The position numbers and the translations under genes were made by a program. The notes beneath the pieces are model-generated. The model was not told the origin of the DNA, made no database searches, and worked only from the letters and a program-made list of their open reading frames with translations. A DNA stretch of 64,000 nt, taken from the NCBI GenBank assembly GCA_041725935.1, contig JBGRQD010000010.1, forward strand, positions 1-64,000, read 5' to 3'. Source of the DNA: Marivita sp041725935. Its GTDB lineage: Bacteria; Pseudomonadota; Alphaproteobacteria; Rhodobacterales; Rhodobacteraceae. Of the stretch, positions 8,732 through 16,812 are shown piece after piece; positions within the stretch are counted from its first letter, which is position 1; the number at the start of each line of letters is the position of its first letter.

Positions 8732-9012
8732 GTCCAGTGCACCTGCTCGCCACCAGGCAGCGCCGCGCGGGCCTGCATCAGCCGGTCATAGGGGACACCC
8801 TCATTGTCACAGAATTCGATCACCCAAGCATCGTCCATCATCAGGAAATCCAGCACCGAAGCCTGAAACTCCGGCACGGTAAGCCCGTTGCGGAACGCCG
8901 CCTCATCCGCCCCGGTGGATCCCATGAACACCGGCAAAAGCTCGTCATTACCCGCCAGCCAGACGATGGCCTTGACCGCGAGCTGTTCTGCTCCATCCCG
9001 AGAAATCGACAT
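8728..9012 (-). CDS. DUF3572-like small conserved protein
   Basis: A 94-residue soluble acidic protein beginning MSISRDGAEQLAVKAI, matching the length and style of the alphaproteobacterial DUF3572 family, which has no known function. The open frame continues far upstream but that part overlaps the divergent cyclase gene and reads as antisense, so the ATG at 9012 is used. It is followed with an ATGA overlap by the HAD phosphatase, and a shared divergent promoter region with the cyclase gene lies at 9013-9102. Confidence 0.75.
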   Translation of the reverse strand: MSISRDGAEQLAVKAIVWLAGNDELLPVFMGSTGADEAAFRNGLTVPEFQASVLDFLMMDDAWVIEFCDNEGVPYDRLMQARAALPGGEQVHWT

Positions 9013-9102
9013 TTTTAGATTTTTCCCAAACGCTTTTTTAACCAATAGCGGCAATGAATTGGTGAGCAAAGTCTTAACGCATGCCGACGCTTCGGAGGGT
9101 TC

Positions 9103-10506
9103 ATGCCCGGGTCTGTCCTCATCATCGACGCCATGAGCAACCGCCGCATTCACCTGCGGTCCCGGTTGGACACCGCCGCCTATCCGGTGGACATGGCCGA
9201 ATCGCAGGCCGAAGGGCTGGCCCGTATCCGGCAGGACCCACCCGATGTGGTGATCATCGCAGATGACCTGCCCGGCCTGCGCCTGCGGCAGGTCTGCAAG
9301 TTCTTGCGCTCCAACCCCCAGACCCAGCTCACGACCATCGTGGTGGCGGTGCAGCGCGAGAACCATTCGGCGCGGGTCAGTGCGCTACGGGACGGGGCCT
9401 ATGACGTGATCGACCAGTCAGCCGAAGCCGCCGACCTCAAGGCACGGATGCGCAGTTTCCTGCGGATTCGACACCAATCCGAAGACGCACAGGCGCCCTC
9501 CGTGCCTCAGGCAGCGCAGGGCATGGCCGAGTTCGTGCCGGACTTCGCGCCCAAGGTTGTCGCCACCTTTGTCACCTGTACCGCCCAAGACAGCGCGCCG
9601 CCCCTGCAGGCTGCCATAACTCCAGCAACCGGGATCGACGCGCGGACGCTATCAGCCCAGACCGCGCGGCGCACGCCAGATGCGGAAACCGATGTCTATG
9701 TCCTGATCGAGCCTCCGCAGGGCGACGAGGCGCGCGAGACCCTCAGCGCCCTGCTGACTCACCCCGCCAGTCGGCACAGCCGCATCCTCTTTGTCACGGA
9801 TTGCACCGCACAGCGCGCCTCGCCGCTGGACCTTGGCGCACATGACCAGGTGCCATCAACCGTCAGCCCGACGGAACTGGCGCTGCGCATTCAGCGCCTT
9901 GCCCGGCGCAAACGCGATGCCGACCGCGCGCGCAAGACCACGACCGAACTGGGGCAGAAGGCCTATGTCGATGTGCTGACCGGGTTGAACAACCGCACCG
10001 CGATGGAGGAGTATCTTGTCCGCACCGACCGGGCGCTGGCCGAGTATCCCCGCTCGGTTGCAATGCTGATCGTCGACCTCGATCACTTCAAGGCGATCAA
10101 CGACACCCACGGGCACGCGGCGGGCGACACCATCCTTGCACATGTGGCGCAGACGATGAAATCCCGCCTGCGCGACGGTGATTTCATCGCGCGTTACGGA
10201 GGTGAGGAATTCCTGATCGTGCTGCCCGATGTCGGCCCCGGAGAAGCGCGCAACGTGGCGCAGCGATTGCGCAGCGCGGTGGCAGACGCACCGAAGGCCA
10301 TTGACAACGGCACCCATGTCCGCGCCACGGTCAGCATCGGGATCGCTACGGCCTGCCGCAGTGATCGCCTGTCGACCGCAGATCTGCGTCGTGCCGCCGA
10401 CTCCGCGCTCTATGACGCCAAGAGAAACGGACGCAACCGGATCGAGGTCGCACTCCACGCGGCCCTGCACGGAACCCCTCTGCGCCGCATCAGCGCGGGG
10501 ACGTGA
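9103..10506 (+). CDS. PleD-like diguanylate cyclase with degenerate receiver domain
   Basis: 467 residues with the PleD layout: N-terminal receiver-like domain (1-125), a divergent second receiver-like region (about 150-285) and a GGDEF domain (about 295-455). The active-site loop is GGEEF, preceded at five residues by the inhibitory site RDGD. The first receiver lines up with Caulobacter PleD without gaps, yet Ala53 stands where the phosphorylated Asp53 should be, and the acidic pair is Asp9-Ala10. Phosphorylation control as in PleD is therefore unlikely. GGAGG precedes the ATG. The cyclase domain itself looks intact, so cyclic di-GMP synthesis is expected. Confidence 0.88.
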   Translation: MPGSVLIIDAMSNRRIHLRSRLDTAAYPVDMAESQAEGLARIRQDPPDVVIIADDLPGLRLRQVCKFLRSNPQTQLTTIVVAVQRENHSARVSALRDGAYDVIDQSAEAADLKARMRSFLRIRHQSEDAQAPSVPQAAQGMAEFVPDFAPKVVATFVTCTAQDSAPPLQAAITPATGIDARTLSAQTARRTPDAETDVYVLIEPPQGDEARETLSALLTHPASRHSRILFVTDCTAQRASPLDLGAHDQVPSTVSPTELALRIQRLARRKRDADRARKTTTELGQKAYVDVLTGLNNRTAMEEYLVRTDRALAEYPRSVAMLIVDLDHFKAINDTHGHAAGDTILAHVAQTMKSRLRDGDFIARYGGEEFLIVLPDVGPGEARNVAQRLRSAVADAPKAIDNGTHVRATVSIGIATACRSDRLSTADLRRAADSALYDAKRNGRNRIEVALHAALHGTPLRRISAGT

Positions 10507-10509
10507 CCC

Positions 10510-10992
10510 TCAACGGCGCATGCGGTCGGCGAGTTCAGTCAGACGTTCCTCGATGCGGTCGGCATAGGCGGCCCGTTCGGCATCGCTCATCGCGGCGATC
10601 CGGTTGGCCAGCACCTGACGGCCCATCTCTTCGCGGTCGGCCCGTTTGCGCGACTGCTCCGCCATCGCCGACACGAACGCCTCGCGGTCAAAGGGCGTGA
10701 CCCGCAGCACATCCAGCGTCAGGCGCAGGTCGCTGATGAACGCCCCACGCTCACGCCCCTGCTGCTGCAACCCGTCCATGAAATCGCGGCGCAAGGCGCG
10801 GCGGTCCGCATCGCTGAGCGCCCGCGTGTAGAACGATCCGAAATCGAGCCGCTCCCGGTCGGGTCGCTTGCCCGGCGCCCCGGTGACAAGAAATCCGACC
10901 ACCGCGCCGATCACCAGCACGTTCAGCGCAAGCGATCCGAACAGCGTCAGGCGCATCCAGAGCGGTGTCTTGGGTTTTGTCATGTCAGCCAT
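10510..10992 (-). CDS. CpxP/Spy-like periplasmic sensor protein
   Basis: About 160 residues: one N-terminal membrane anchor (LFGSLALNVLVIGAVVGFLV), then a charged, mainly helical domain rich in Arg, Glu and Leu, like the periplasmic heavy-metal-resistance/CpxP family that binds misfolded proteins or metals and tunes envelope stress signalling. The start is ambiguous between three closely spaced in-frame ATGs (11001, 10992, 10983); 10992 has GGTGG about nine bases ahead. It follows directly on the membrane protein encoded upstream and the ECF sigma gene, so all three are probably one operon responding to an envelope or metal signal. Confidence 0.75.
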   Translation of the reverse strand: MADMTKPKTPLWMRLTLFGSLALNVLVIGAVVGFLVTGAPGKRPDRERLDFGSFYTRALSDADRRALRRDFMDGLQQQGRERGAFISDLRLTLDVLRVTPFDREAFVSAMAEQSRKRADREEMGRQVLANRIAAMSDAERAAYADRIEERLTELADRMRR

Positions 10993-10993
10993 G

Positions 10994-11335
10994 TCAGCCA
11001 TCCACCAAAAGCAGATCGAACGCGCCCAGACCGCCCCCGATGTCGAGCGCAGCCGCATCAAGCGGCGTCAGCGCAAGCATCAGATCATCGGTCAGCGCGC
11101 CGCCGGCCCAGATGCCGATACAGGCCATCATCGCAAGACCCGCCATCGCCGGCCAGCCGCCCATCGTGCCGAAGATCTGCCGCCACATTGGCTGGCGGAC
11201 GGGTCGGGGCAGTTCCGCACCGGCATCCGCGATCACCCGCTCCAGCAAGCCGTCCGGAACCGGCGGAGGCATCCGACGCGCATCGGCAAAAGCTGCCTCG
11301 AGCGGATCGTCAAAGGGAGGTTTCGACTGTGTCAT
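10994..11335 (-). CDS. Small membrane protein, probable anti-sigma factor
   Basis: 113 residues with one clear membrane segment (MAGLAMMACIGIWAGGAL) after a roughly 65-residue cytoplasmic part. Its gene overlaps the end of the ECF sigma gene by 26 bases, the usual arrangement for sigma/anti-sigma pairs. No recognisable zinc-binding HxxxCxxC motif is present in the cytoplasmic part, so if it is an anti-sigma factor it is not of the ZAS type. Function inferred from position and topology only. Confidence 0.6.
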   Translation of the reverse strand: MTQSKPPFDDPLEAAFADARRMPPPVPDGLLERVIADAGAELPRPVRQPMWRQIFGTMGGWPAMAGLAMMACIGIWAGGALTDDLMLALTPLDAAALDIGGGLGAFDLLLVDG

Positions 11336-11909
11336 CTGTATACCCCAAGCCTGTGCGCTGACCGCTCAGTAGCGCGGTCAAGCTTCGTTTGCCGCGTGCG
11401 GTCAGACTTTCCACCGCACGAGGCCCAATGTCCATGATCTGGGCAATCTCGGTATTGCCCAGACCTTCGATGTGTCGCAGCACAACCGCCTGTCTCTGGC
11501 GGTCGGGCAATTGCATCAGCGCCTCGTCCAACGCCAGTTTGCGCGCCTTGGCCTGCAACCGTGCCTCGGCCCCCGGCCCGTCATCGGGAATGTCCAGATC
11601 GTCGGGCATCCCGATGGGCCGTGTCCTGCGCAGCCGGTCGATGCAGAGATTGGCCGTCACCCGGTAAAGCCATGTGCGCACCGACGCGCCGCCCTCCACA
11701 TCCCAGCCCGGAGCCTGCCGCCACAGCTTCAGCATGGCCTCCTGCGCGACATCCTCGGCCTCGGCGCGGTCGTTCAGCATCCGCACAGCATGCGCAAACA
11801 CCAGCGGCGTATAGCGCGTCGCAAGGCTGCGCGCCGCGTCGGCATCTCCGGCGGCATAGGCCTGTAGCAATGCCGCTTCCACGGCAGGATCGGTCTGGCT
11901 CTGGGTCAT
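11310..11909 (-). CDS. ECF-family RNA polymerase sigma factor
   Basis: 199 residues with the two domains of extracytoplasmic-function sigma factors. Region 2 (about 25-95) contains AEDVAQEAMLKLWR and a -10-binding segment around VRTWLYRVTANLCIDRLRR. Region 4 (about 128-180) contains LPDRQRQAVVLRHIEGLGNTEIAQIMDI, a helix-turn-helix for the -35 element. It directs polymerase to a small regulon, normally including its own operon. It leads the sigma/membrane-protein/CpxP-like group. The EF-hand gene upstream on the same strand may be a target or neighbour. Confidence 0.9.
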   Translation of the reverse strand: MTQSQTDPAVEAALLQAYAAGDADAARSLATRYTPLVFAHAVRMLNDRAEAEDVAQEAMLKLWRQAPGWDVEGGASVRTWLYRVTANLCIDRLRRTRPIGMPDDLDIPDDGPGAEARLQAKARKLALDEALMQLPDRQRQAVVLRHIEGLGNTEIAQIMDIGPRAVESLTARGKRSLTALLSGQRTGLGYTDDTVETSL

Positions 11910-11989
11910 GCCACCGCGCGTATCGGGTCAGGTCCAGTCTATCAGGGGCCATGAGCGATGCACATATCGCTCATGGCTTTGTCCAAGGC

Positions 11990-12481
11990 TCAGCGGTTGC
12001 CGTGGCCATCGCGTTTGCTGCCCCAATGGCCACTGCGCTTGCCGCCGTGATCGCCCCGGCGCATTTCCGCGAACTCCTCTTCGCTGATCGCACCATCCTC
12101 GTTGGCGTCAAGACGGTCGAACATGCGCGCAGCCCCCTGCCGTGCCGCGAACTCTTCCTCCGACAGCGCACCATCACCGTCTGTATCCATGCGCGTGATC
12201 ATCCGGGCAATCCGCTGCTCGCTGCGCTGCTGGCTCAGGGCCGCCAATTCATCGGCACTCACCAGACCGTCCTTGTTGGCGTCCGCGATCTCGAACCGGC
12301 TGGGCGGGTTGGCGAATTCCTCGGCCGAGACAACGCCGTCACCGTCGGTGTCAAGCTCTGCGAAGACCTGCGCGCGCCGGTCCGTGCGAGCCGTGTCGTC
12401 CTGTGCGGCAACCGTGGTGGCGATGCCAGAGGCGGCGAGGGCTGCGATGATCAGTGCCGAAACCTGCTTGTTCAAAGTCAT
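11990..12481 (-). CDS. Exported EF-hand calcium-binding protein
   Basis: 163 residues. A Sec signal peptide (LNKQVSALIIAALAASGIATTVAAQ) is followed by four EF-hand loops starting DTDGDGVVSAEE, DANKDGLVSADE, DTDGDGALSEEE and DANEDGAISEEE, each with acidic residues at the calcium-coordinating positions. The tail is rich in His, Gly and Lys. It probably buffers or senses calcium in the periplasm. The ATG at 12481 has AAGGA upstream; the longer frame lacks a signal sequence. It lies 80 bases upstream of the ECF sigma gene on the same strand. Confidence 0.87.
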   Translation of the reverse strand: MTLNKQVSALIIAALAASGIATTVAAQDDTARTDRRAQVFAELDTDGDGVVSAEEFANPPSRFEIADANKDGLVSADELAALSQQRSEQRIARMITRMDTDGDGALSEEEFAARQGAARMFDRLDANEDGAISEEEFAEMRRGDHGGKRSGHWGSKRDGHGNR

Positions 12482-12714
12482 GTCTTTTCCTTTCCATGCC
12501 CGGCCATTGCGCCGGAGCCTTTCAACCAATGGACCGGGACCATGTCCTGTTGTCCCGGCATCCACTGCGTTCCACGGATGGCGCGGCAGGTTCCGTCGCA
12601 GAAATTTCCGCGCCCGCCTCACAAGCCCGTGATTTGCGACATCCAGCCGCAAGGACAGTTTGGCGGCTGTTCATCCCGACCGGGGATCGCCATTTTGCCG
12701 TCAGGAGAGCGAAC

Positions 12715-13110
12715 ATGACGACAACACACACGACCGACTCGGACGAGCGTCCGACATGGCCTGCCCTGCGTAAAGGCTGGCGGCGGAAATGCCCGAACTG
12801 CGGCAGCGGCCCGTTGCTGAGCGGCTACCTGACGGTGCGCGACACCTGCCCGGTCTGCCTTCAGGAACTGCATCACCACCGCGCCGATGACGGTCCGGCC
12901 TATCTGACGATCCTGATCGTCGGCCACCTGATGGCGCCGCTCCTACATATCGTCTTCGTCAACTTCCGGCCCGAGCCACTGGTGCTCTTCACGATCTTCG
13001 CGGTTGGCTGCGTCGCCCTGACGCTTTACCTTCTGCCCAGATTGAAAGGGGCGATCGTGGCGTTTCAGTGGTCACGGCAGATGCACGGGTTCGCAAACAG
13101 CGCATCCTGA
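12715..13110 (+). CDS. DUF983 zinc-ribbon membrane protein
   Basis: 131 residues. An N-terminal zinc ribbon of two cysteine pairs (CPNCG and CPVC) is followed by two membrane segments (AYLTILIVGHLMAPLLHIVF and LVLFTIFAVGCVALTLYLL) and a short basic end. This is the conserved DUF983 family of alphaproteobacteria, function unknown. AGGAG lies nine bases before the ATG. The Nudix gene follows after 27 bases on the same strand, so they are probably co-transcribed. Confidence 0.85.
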   Translation: MTTTHTTDSDERPTWPALRKGWRRKCPNCGSGPLLSGYLTVRDTCPVCLQELHHHRADDGPAYLTILIVGHLMAPLLHIVFVNFRPEPLVLFTIFAVGCVALTLYLLPRLKGAIVAFQWSRQMHGFANSAS

Positions 13111-13137
13111 CCCTTTCGCCACAGGAAGGGTGCGCAC

Positions 13138-13842
13138 GTGACCGAGCCGGGAACCATAGACAAGACCGCTTTGCGTGACGCGGCGACCGTGATCGTGTTG
13201 CGCGACCGTGATCATCGACCCAGCGTGCTGATGGGGCAACGCGGGGCCACCGCCGCCTTCATGCCCAACAAGTTCGTGTTTCCCGGCGGCGCGGTGGACC
13301 CCGAGGATGCGGGCGTGCCCTTTGCCGACCCGCTGTCACCTTTATGCCACAACCGCCTGATCGACGGTGTGTCGCCCGACCGCGCCCCGGCGCTGGCCGC
13401 TGCTGCCATCCGCGAATTGTGGGAGGAAACGGGACAGGTTCTTGGCCGACCCGGCACGTGGGACACCCCGCCCGAGAACTGGCGCGACTTTGCGGCACGC
13501 GGCCATCTGCCAAGCGCGGCTCCGCTGCAATTCGTGTTCCGCGCCATCACGCCACCGGGTCGCCCCCGCCGCTTTGACGCGCGGTTCTTTCTGCTCGATG
13601 CCGACGACCTTGCCAGCGACCCCGACGATTTCTCGGCGGCCTCGGACGAACTGGCCCATCTGCAATGGATCGCGCTGGACAAGGTGCGCGGCTTCGATCT
13701 GCCCTTCATCACCGAAGTGGTGCTGGCCGAGGTTGCGGCTCGTGCCGCCGATCCGAACCCACCTGCCTCTGTTCCGTTCTTTCGCAACGATGACGAGGAA
13801 AGCCTGTTCCTGCGGCTCTACGGTCGCCCGATGCCCGACTAG
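13138..13842 (+). CDS. Nudix hydrolase
   Basis: 234 residues. The Nudix box is split by an insertion: FPGGAVDPED, then about 40 residues, then AAIRELWEETGQVLG, whose REx2EExG core binds the catalytic magnesium. This large-insert form resembles NUDT19-like enzymes, which act on nucleoside diphosphates linked to another group, possibly coenzyme A. The start is GTG with AGGAAGG upstream. It ends four bases before the stop of the convergent EamA transporter gene. The substrate is not predictable. Confidence 0.86.
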   Translation: MTEPGTIDKTALRDAATVIVLRDRDHRPSVLMGQRGATAAFMPNKFVFPGGAVDPEDAGVPFADPLSPLCHNRLIDGVSPDRAPALAAAAIRELWEETGQVLGRPGTWDTPPENWRDFAARGHLPSAAPLQFVFRAITPPGRPRRFDARFFLLDADDLASDPDDFSAASDELAHLQWIALDKVRGFDLPFITEVVLAEVAARAADPNPPASVPFFRNDDEESLFLRLYGRPMPD

Positions 13843-13846
13843 GATA

Positions 13847-14749
13847 TTAGATCACGAGGATGAAGGCGAGGATCGACAGTGCCAGAAAGCCCATCCCGAT
13901 CAGTTCCCGCGCCGTCACCCGTTCCTTGAAGAACAGCACCGACGCCATCAGCGAAAAGATCAGCTCGATCTGTCCCACGGCTTGTACATAGGCCGCATTC
14001 TGCAAGGTGAAAGCCGTGAACCAGCAGAGCGATCCAGCCATCGAACTCAGCCCGACCCAGACCGCAACCCTACGCGCGCGCCACACTGCGCCGATCTGCC
14101 CTGGCTCGTACCACCGCAACCAGAACGCCATCGCGATGAGTTGCGATATCGTCACACAGGTCAGTGTGACCGCCGCCCGCAGCACGGTATCGTCACTGTC
14201 GATCTGTAACGACGCCGCCCGATAGCTGGTGCCCGAAAAGGCAAAGAAGAACCCCGATGTCAGGCCAAGTCCGGTGGCCCGGCTGGTCAGGCTGGCCCAG
14301 AGCCCCTGCTCGACCCCCGGCATGCGTGACAAAAGCAACACACCGACCAGACCGATCAGGATGGCGCCCCACCCCGCCAGGGACACTTCGGCCCCGAACA
14401 GCGCGACACCGACGATGGCGGTCTGGATCACTTCGGTTTTCTTGAACGTGATGCCGACCGCGAAATTGCGCTGCCTAAACAGCGCGACGACGCAAACGGT
14501 GGCAAGGATTTGCGACAGGCCGCCCAGCCATGCATGGAACCAGAACTTGCCATCCAGCGCCGGGATCGGTGCGCCCCGAACCTGCAGATACACCCCAGTC
14601 ACCAGCAGCGCGGCAGGGGCGGCATAGGCAAAGCGGGCAAAGGTCGAGCCGGCCGTGCTCAGCACATCCATGCTCAGGATTTTCTGGAGCATGAACCGCA
14701 CGGTTTGAAACAGGGCCGCCGCGACGCTGGCGTAGATCCAGAACTCCAT
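13847..14749 (-). CDS. EamA/DMT-family transporter
   Basis: 300 residues with about ten hydrophobic segments arranged as two EamA repeats, the drug/metabolite transporter architecture; the second repeat ends with the typical SLMASVLFFKERVTARELIGMGFLALSI-like pattern. Probable inner-membrane exporter of small metabolites or amino acids, substrate unknown. AGAGG lies just before the ATG. The desaturase gene upstream on the same strand ends 20 bases earlier, so the two may share a transcript. Confidence 0.85.
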   Translation of the reverse strand: MEFWIYASVAAALFQTVRFMLQKILSMDVLSTAGSTFARFAYAAPAALLVTGVYLQVRGAPIPALDGKFWFHAWLGGLSQILATVCVVALFRQRNFAVGITFKKTEVIQTAIVGVALFGAEVSLAGWGAILIGLVGVLLLSRMPGVEQGLWASLTSRATGLGLTSGFFFAFSGTSYRAASLQIDSDDTVLRAAVTLTCVTISQLIAMAFWLRWYEPGQIGAVWRARRVAVWVGLSSMAGSLCWFTAFTLQNAAYVQAVGQIELIFSLMASVLFFKERVTARELIGMGFLALSILAFILVI

Positions 14750-14768
14750 GCGCCTCTATGGCGTCACG

Positions 14769-15701
14769 TCAGCCGCCTTGTCCATCCCGGTAAAGCGGAT
14801 GTGGCACCGGATCCTTGGCGCGGAACAGGTACTTGCGCGCGACCTCGGCATAGGTGCGATAGCGGTAACCTTGGTTGGACGACAGGTACTGCGCCTGCCG
14901 CGCCCGGTAGAGATCAGGCAGCGCGTACCACGGCACGCCGGGATGCGAATGATGCACCACATGCAGGTTGTTGTTCAGGAACAACAGTCCCAGAAGGCCC
15001 CGATCTTCGACAATCGCGGTGCGTGCGGTGCTGCGGTCATGCGCCTGATGCTCCAGGAACGTGCGCAGCTTGAGCAGCGACAGCGCGAGGTAGACCGAAA
15101 CCAGCCAAGCCCAGAGCGGCATGTTTGCAACAGCCAGCATCCAACACAGCACGGTTGCCACGGCAGGCAGATGCAGCAGCCAACCCAGCAGAACCCTGCG
15201 GTCCCCGGCGCGGATCAGATGCCAGTCGGTCGCCATGAACCCGATCTGGCCAAGCGCCGGACCAAGGATCAGCCGCCCCGCAAGAGTGTTGTTGATCCGA
15301 CACAGCGCCTTGCGCCACGCTGGCAGACGCTGCCAGACCGCAGGATCAAGGTAGTTGGTTTCCGGATCGTCATACGGGTCCGTCAGGGTTTCGTCGTGGT
15401 GATGCGCCAGATGTGTGTCGCGGAACCGCAGGTAGGGCACCACCACCGTGAGCGGCGGAAAGACCAGCGCGGCATTGAGCAGTGTGTTGCGGCTGGGATG
15501 CCCGTGCAGCGCCTCGTGGGTCAGCGAGGAATGCTGCGCCGCGGTCCAGGCGCAGAGCAGGATCGCCAGAAGAACGGAACCCTCCGAGACCCAGACAGTG
15601 GCGATGCCCCACACCGCGTAGGTGACGCCCAGCATCACGAGTGTCGGCCATTCGGCCACACGTCTCAGCTCTGCCGATCGCGGCAAAGGCATGTCTGTCA
15701 T
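14769..15701 (-). CDS. Membrane fatty acid desaturase
   Basis: 310-residue di-iron membrane enzyme. The three histidine boxes are present: HEALHGH, HLAHHHDE and HVVHHSH, spaced among hydrophobic segments as in the FADS family. It probably inserts a double bond into, or hydroxylates, an acyl chain or carotenoid-like lipid in the inner membrane. The gene is divergent from an XRE-type regulator across 120 bases, suggesting local control. The exact lipid substrate cannot be given. Confidence 0.88.
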   Translation of the reverse strand: MTDMPLPRSAELRRVAEWPTLVMLGVTYAVWGIATVWVSEGSVLLAILLCAWTAAQHSSLTHEALHGHPSRNTLLNAALVFPPLTVVVPYLRFRDTHLAHHHDETLTDPYDDPETNYLDPAVWQRLPAWRKALCRINNTLAGRLILGPALGQIGFMATDWHLIRAGDRRVLLGWLLHLPAVATVLCWMLAVANMPLWAWLVSVYLALSLLKLRTFLEHQAHDRSTARTAIVEDRGLLGLLFLNNNLHVVHHSHPGVPWYALPDLYRARQAQYLSSNQGYRYRTYAEVARKYLFRAKDPVPHPLYRDGQGG

Positions 15702-15821
15702 AATCTGACCCCATGAGTTCCCGAGGGCACAGTAGAAGTGTCACATGACTTGCGGTATTCTGAGAACAGTGCACAATTGTCCTAATCTGTGATTATTATC
15801 ACCATCAGGTTATTTACACCC

Positions 15822-16670
15822 ATGGACAAACTTCAACGCGCCGACCTGTTCCGAACGCGGCTTCTGATCGCGATCCGGCGCGTTGGCACCAACCAGAGCG
15901 AACTGGCCCGGCGCACCGGGATCGACCGGTCGACGATCTCGCAGCTTTTGCGGGACGATGCGGCGCGGCTGCCCAATGCGCAGGTTGTCGGTGCCTGCGC
16001 CAGCGCTCTGGGCGTGTCGGCGGATTGGCTTCTGGGGCTGGCAGAACATCCGGAAAACGCCGCCGACCTGCTGGCAAATGCGCTCACGCTGACAAACGCA
16101 CCTCGTGCGCTGGTCGATCAGCAGATCTTCGACTGGCACCGCGAAGCCGAGGGGTACAAGATTCGGTACGTGCCCGCCGCCCTGCCGGACATGCTCAAGA
16201 CCAACGAGGTGCTGACCTGGGAATACGGCCCGCATCTGGGGCGGACCACGGCGCAGGCGATCACCGCATCGGCCAACCGACTGGCCTGGATGCGGCAGTC
16301 GGCATCGGATTACGAAATCGCGATGCCGCTCTACGAGATGCAGAGCTTTGTCGATGGCACCGGCTATTATGCCGATCTCCCTCTCGAGATTCGCAAGCAG
16401 CAGATCGACCACCTGCTTGACCTGACAAGGGCGCTTTACCCCAGGATGCGCCTGTATCTCTTTGACGCGCGGCAGGTCTATTCGGCACCGATCACGGTGT
16501 TCGGACCGTTCCTCGCGGTGATCTATCTCGGCAGCAACTACCTTGCCTTCCGCGACACCCAGCGTGTGCGGGCGTTCTCGAACCATTTCGACAATCTCGT
16601 GCGGCAGGCGCGGATCACCGCGCGGTCCTTTCCCGATCACCTGACCGAACTGCGCACCGCCCTGCCGTGA
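15822..16670 (+). CDS. XRE/CI-like transcriptional regulator
   Basis: 282 residues. The N-terminal helix-turn-helix (about 8-70, TNQSELARRTGIDRSTISQLL) is of the XRE/lambda-repressor type. The C-terminal 200 residues are a conserved domain I do not recognise, with aromatic runs such as YGPHLGRTTAQAI and YADLPLEIRKQQID; it may bind an effector. It is divergent from the desaturase gene, its likely target, and the intergenic ACAGTGCACAATTGT could be an operator. The ATG at 15822 is chosen because the upstream in-frame extension is short and unlike coding sequence. Confidence 0.8.
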   Translation: MDKLQRADLFRTRLLIAIRRVGTNQSELARRTGIDRSTISQLLRDDAARLPNAQVVGACASALGVSADWLLGLAEHPENAADLLANALTLTNAPRALVDQQIFDWHREAEGYKIRYVPAALPDMLKTNEVLTWEYGPHLGRTTAQAITASANRLAWMRQSASDYEIAMPLYEMQSFVDGTGYYADLPLEIRKQQIDHLLDLTRALYPRMRLYLFDARQVYSAPITVFGPFLAVIYLGSNYLAFRDTQRVRAFSNHFDNLVRQARITARSFPDHLTELRTALP

Positions 16671-16812
16671 TCCGCTGTGGTCTTTGCCGGGCATCCCGCG
16701 CGATGGCAGCGATCCTGCGAGCCTGTTTCAAGAAAACGACATCGCGTCGCAGACGGCAATGCATCCCATGCCGACAGGCGTATGGCTGGGCGTACTGCAC
16801 TGAAGGCCTGAC

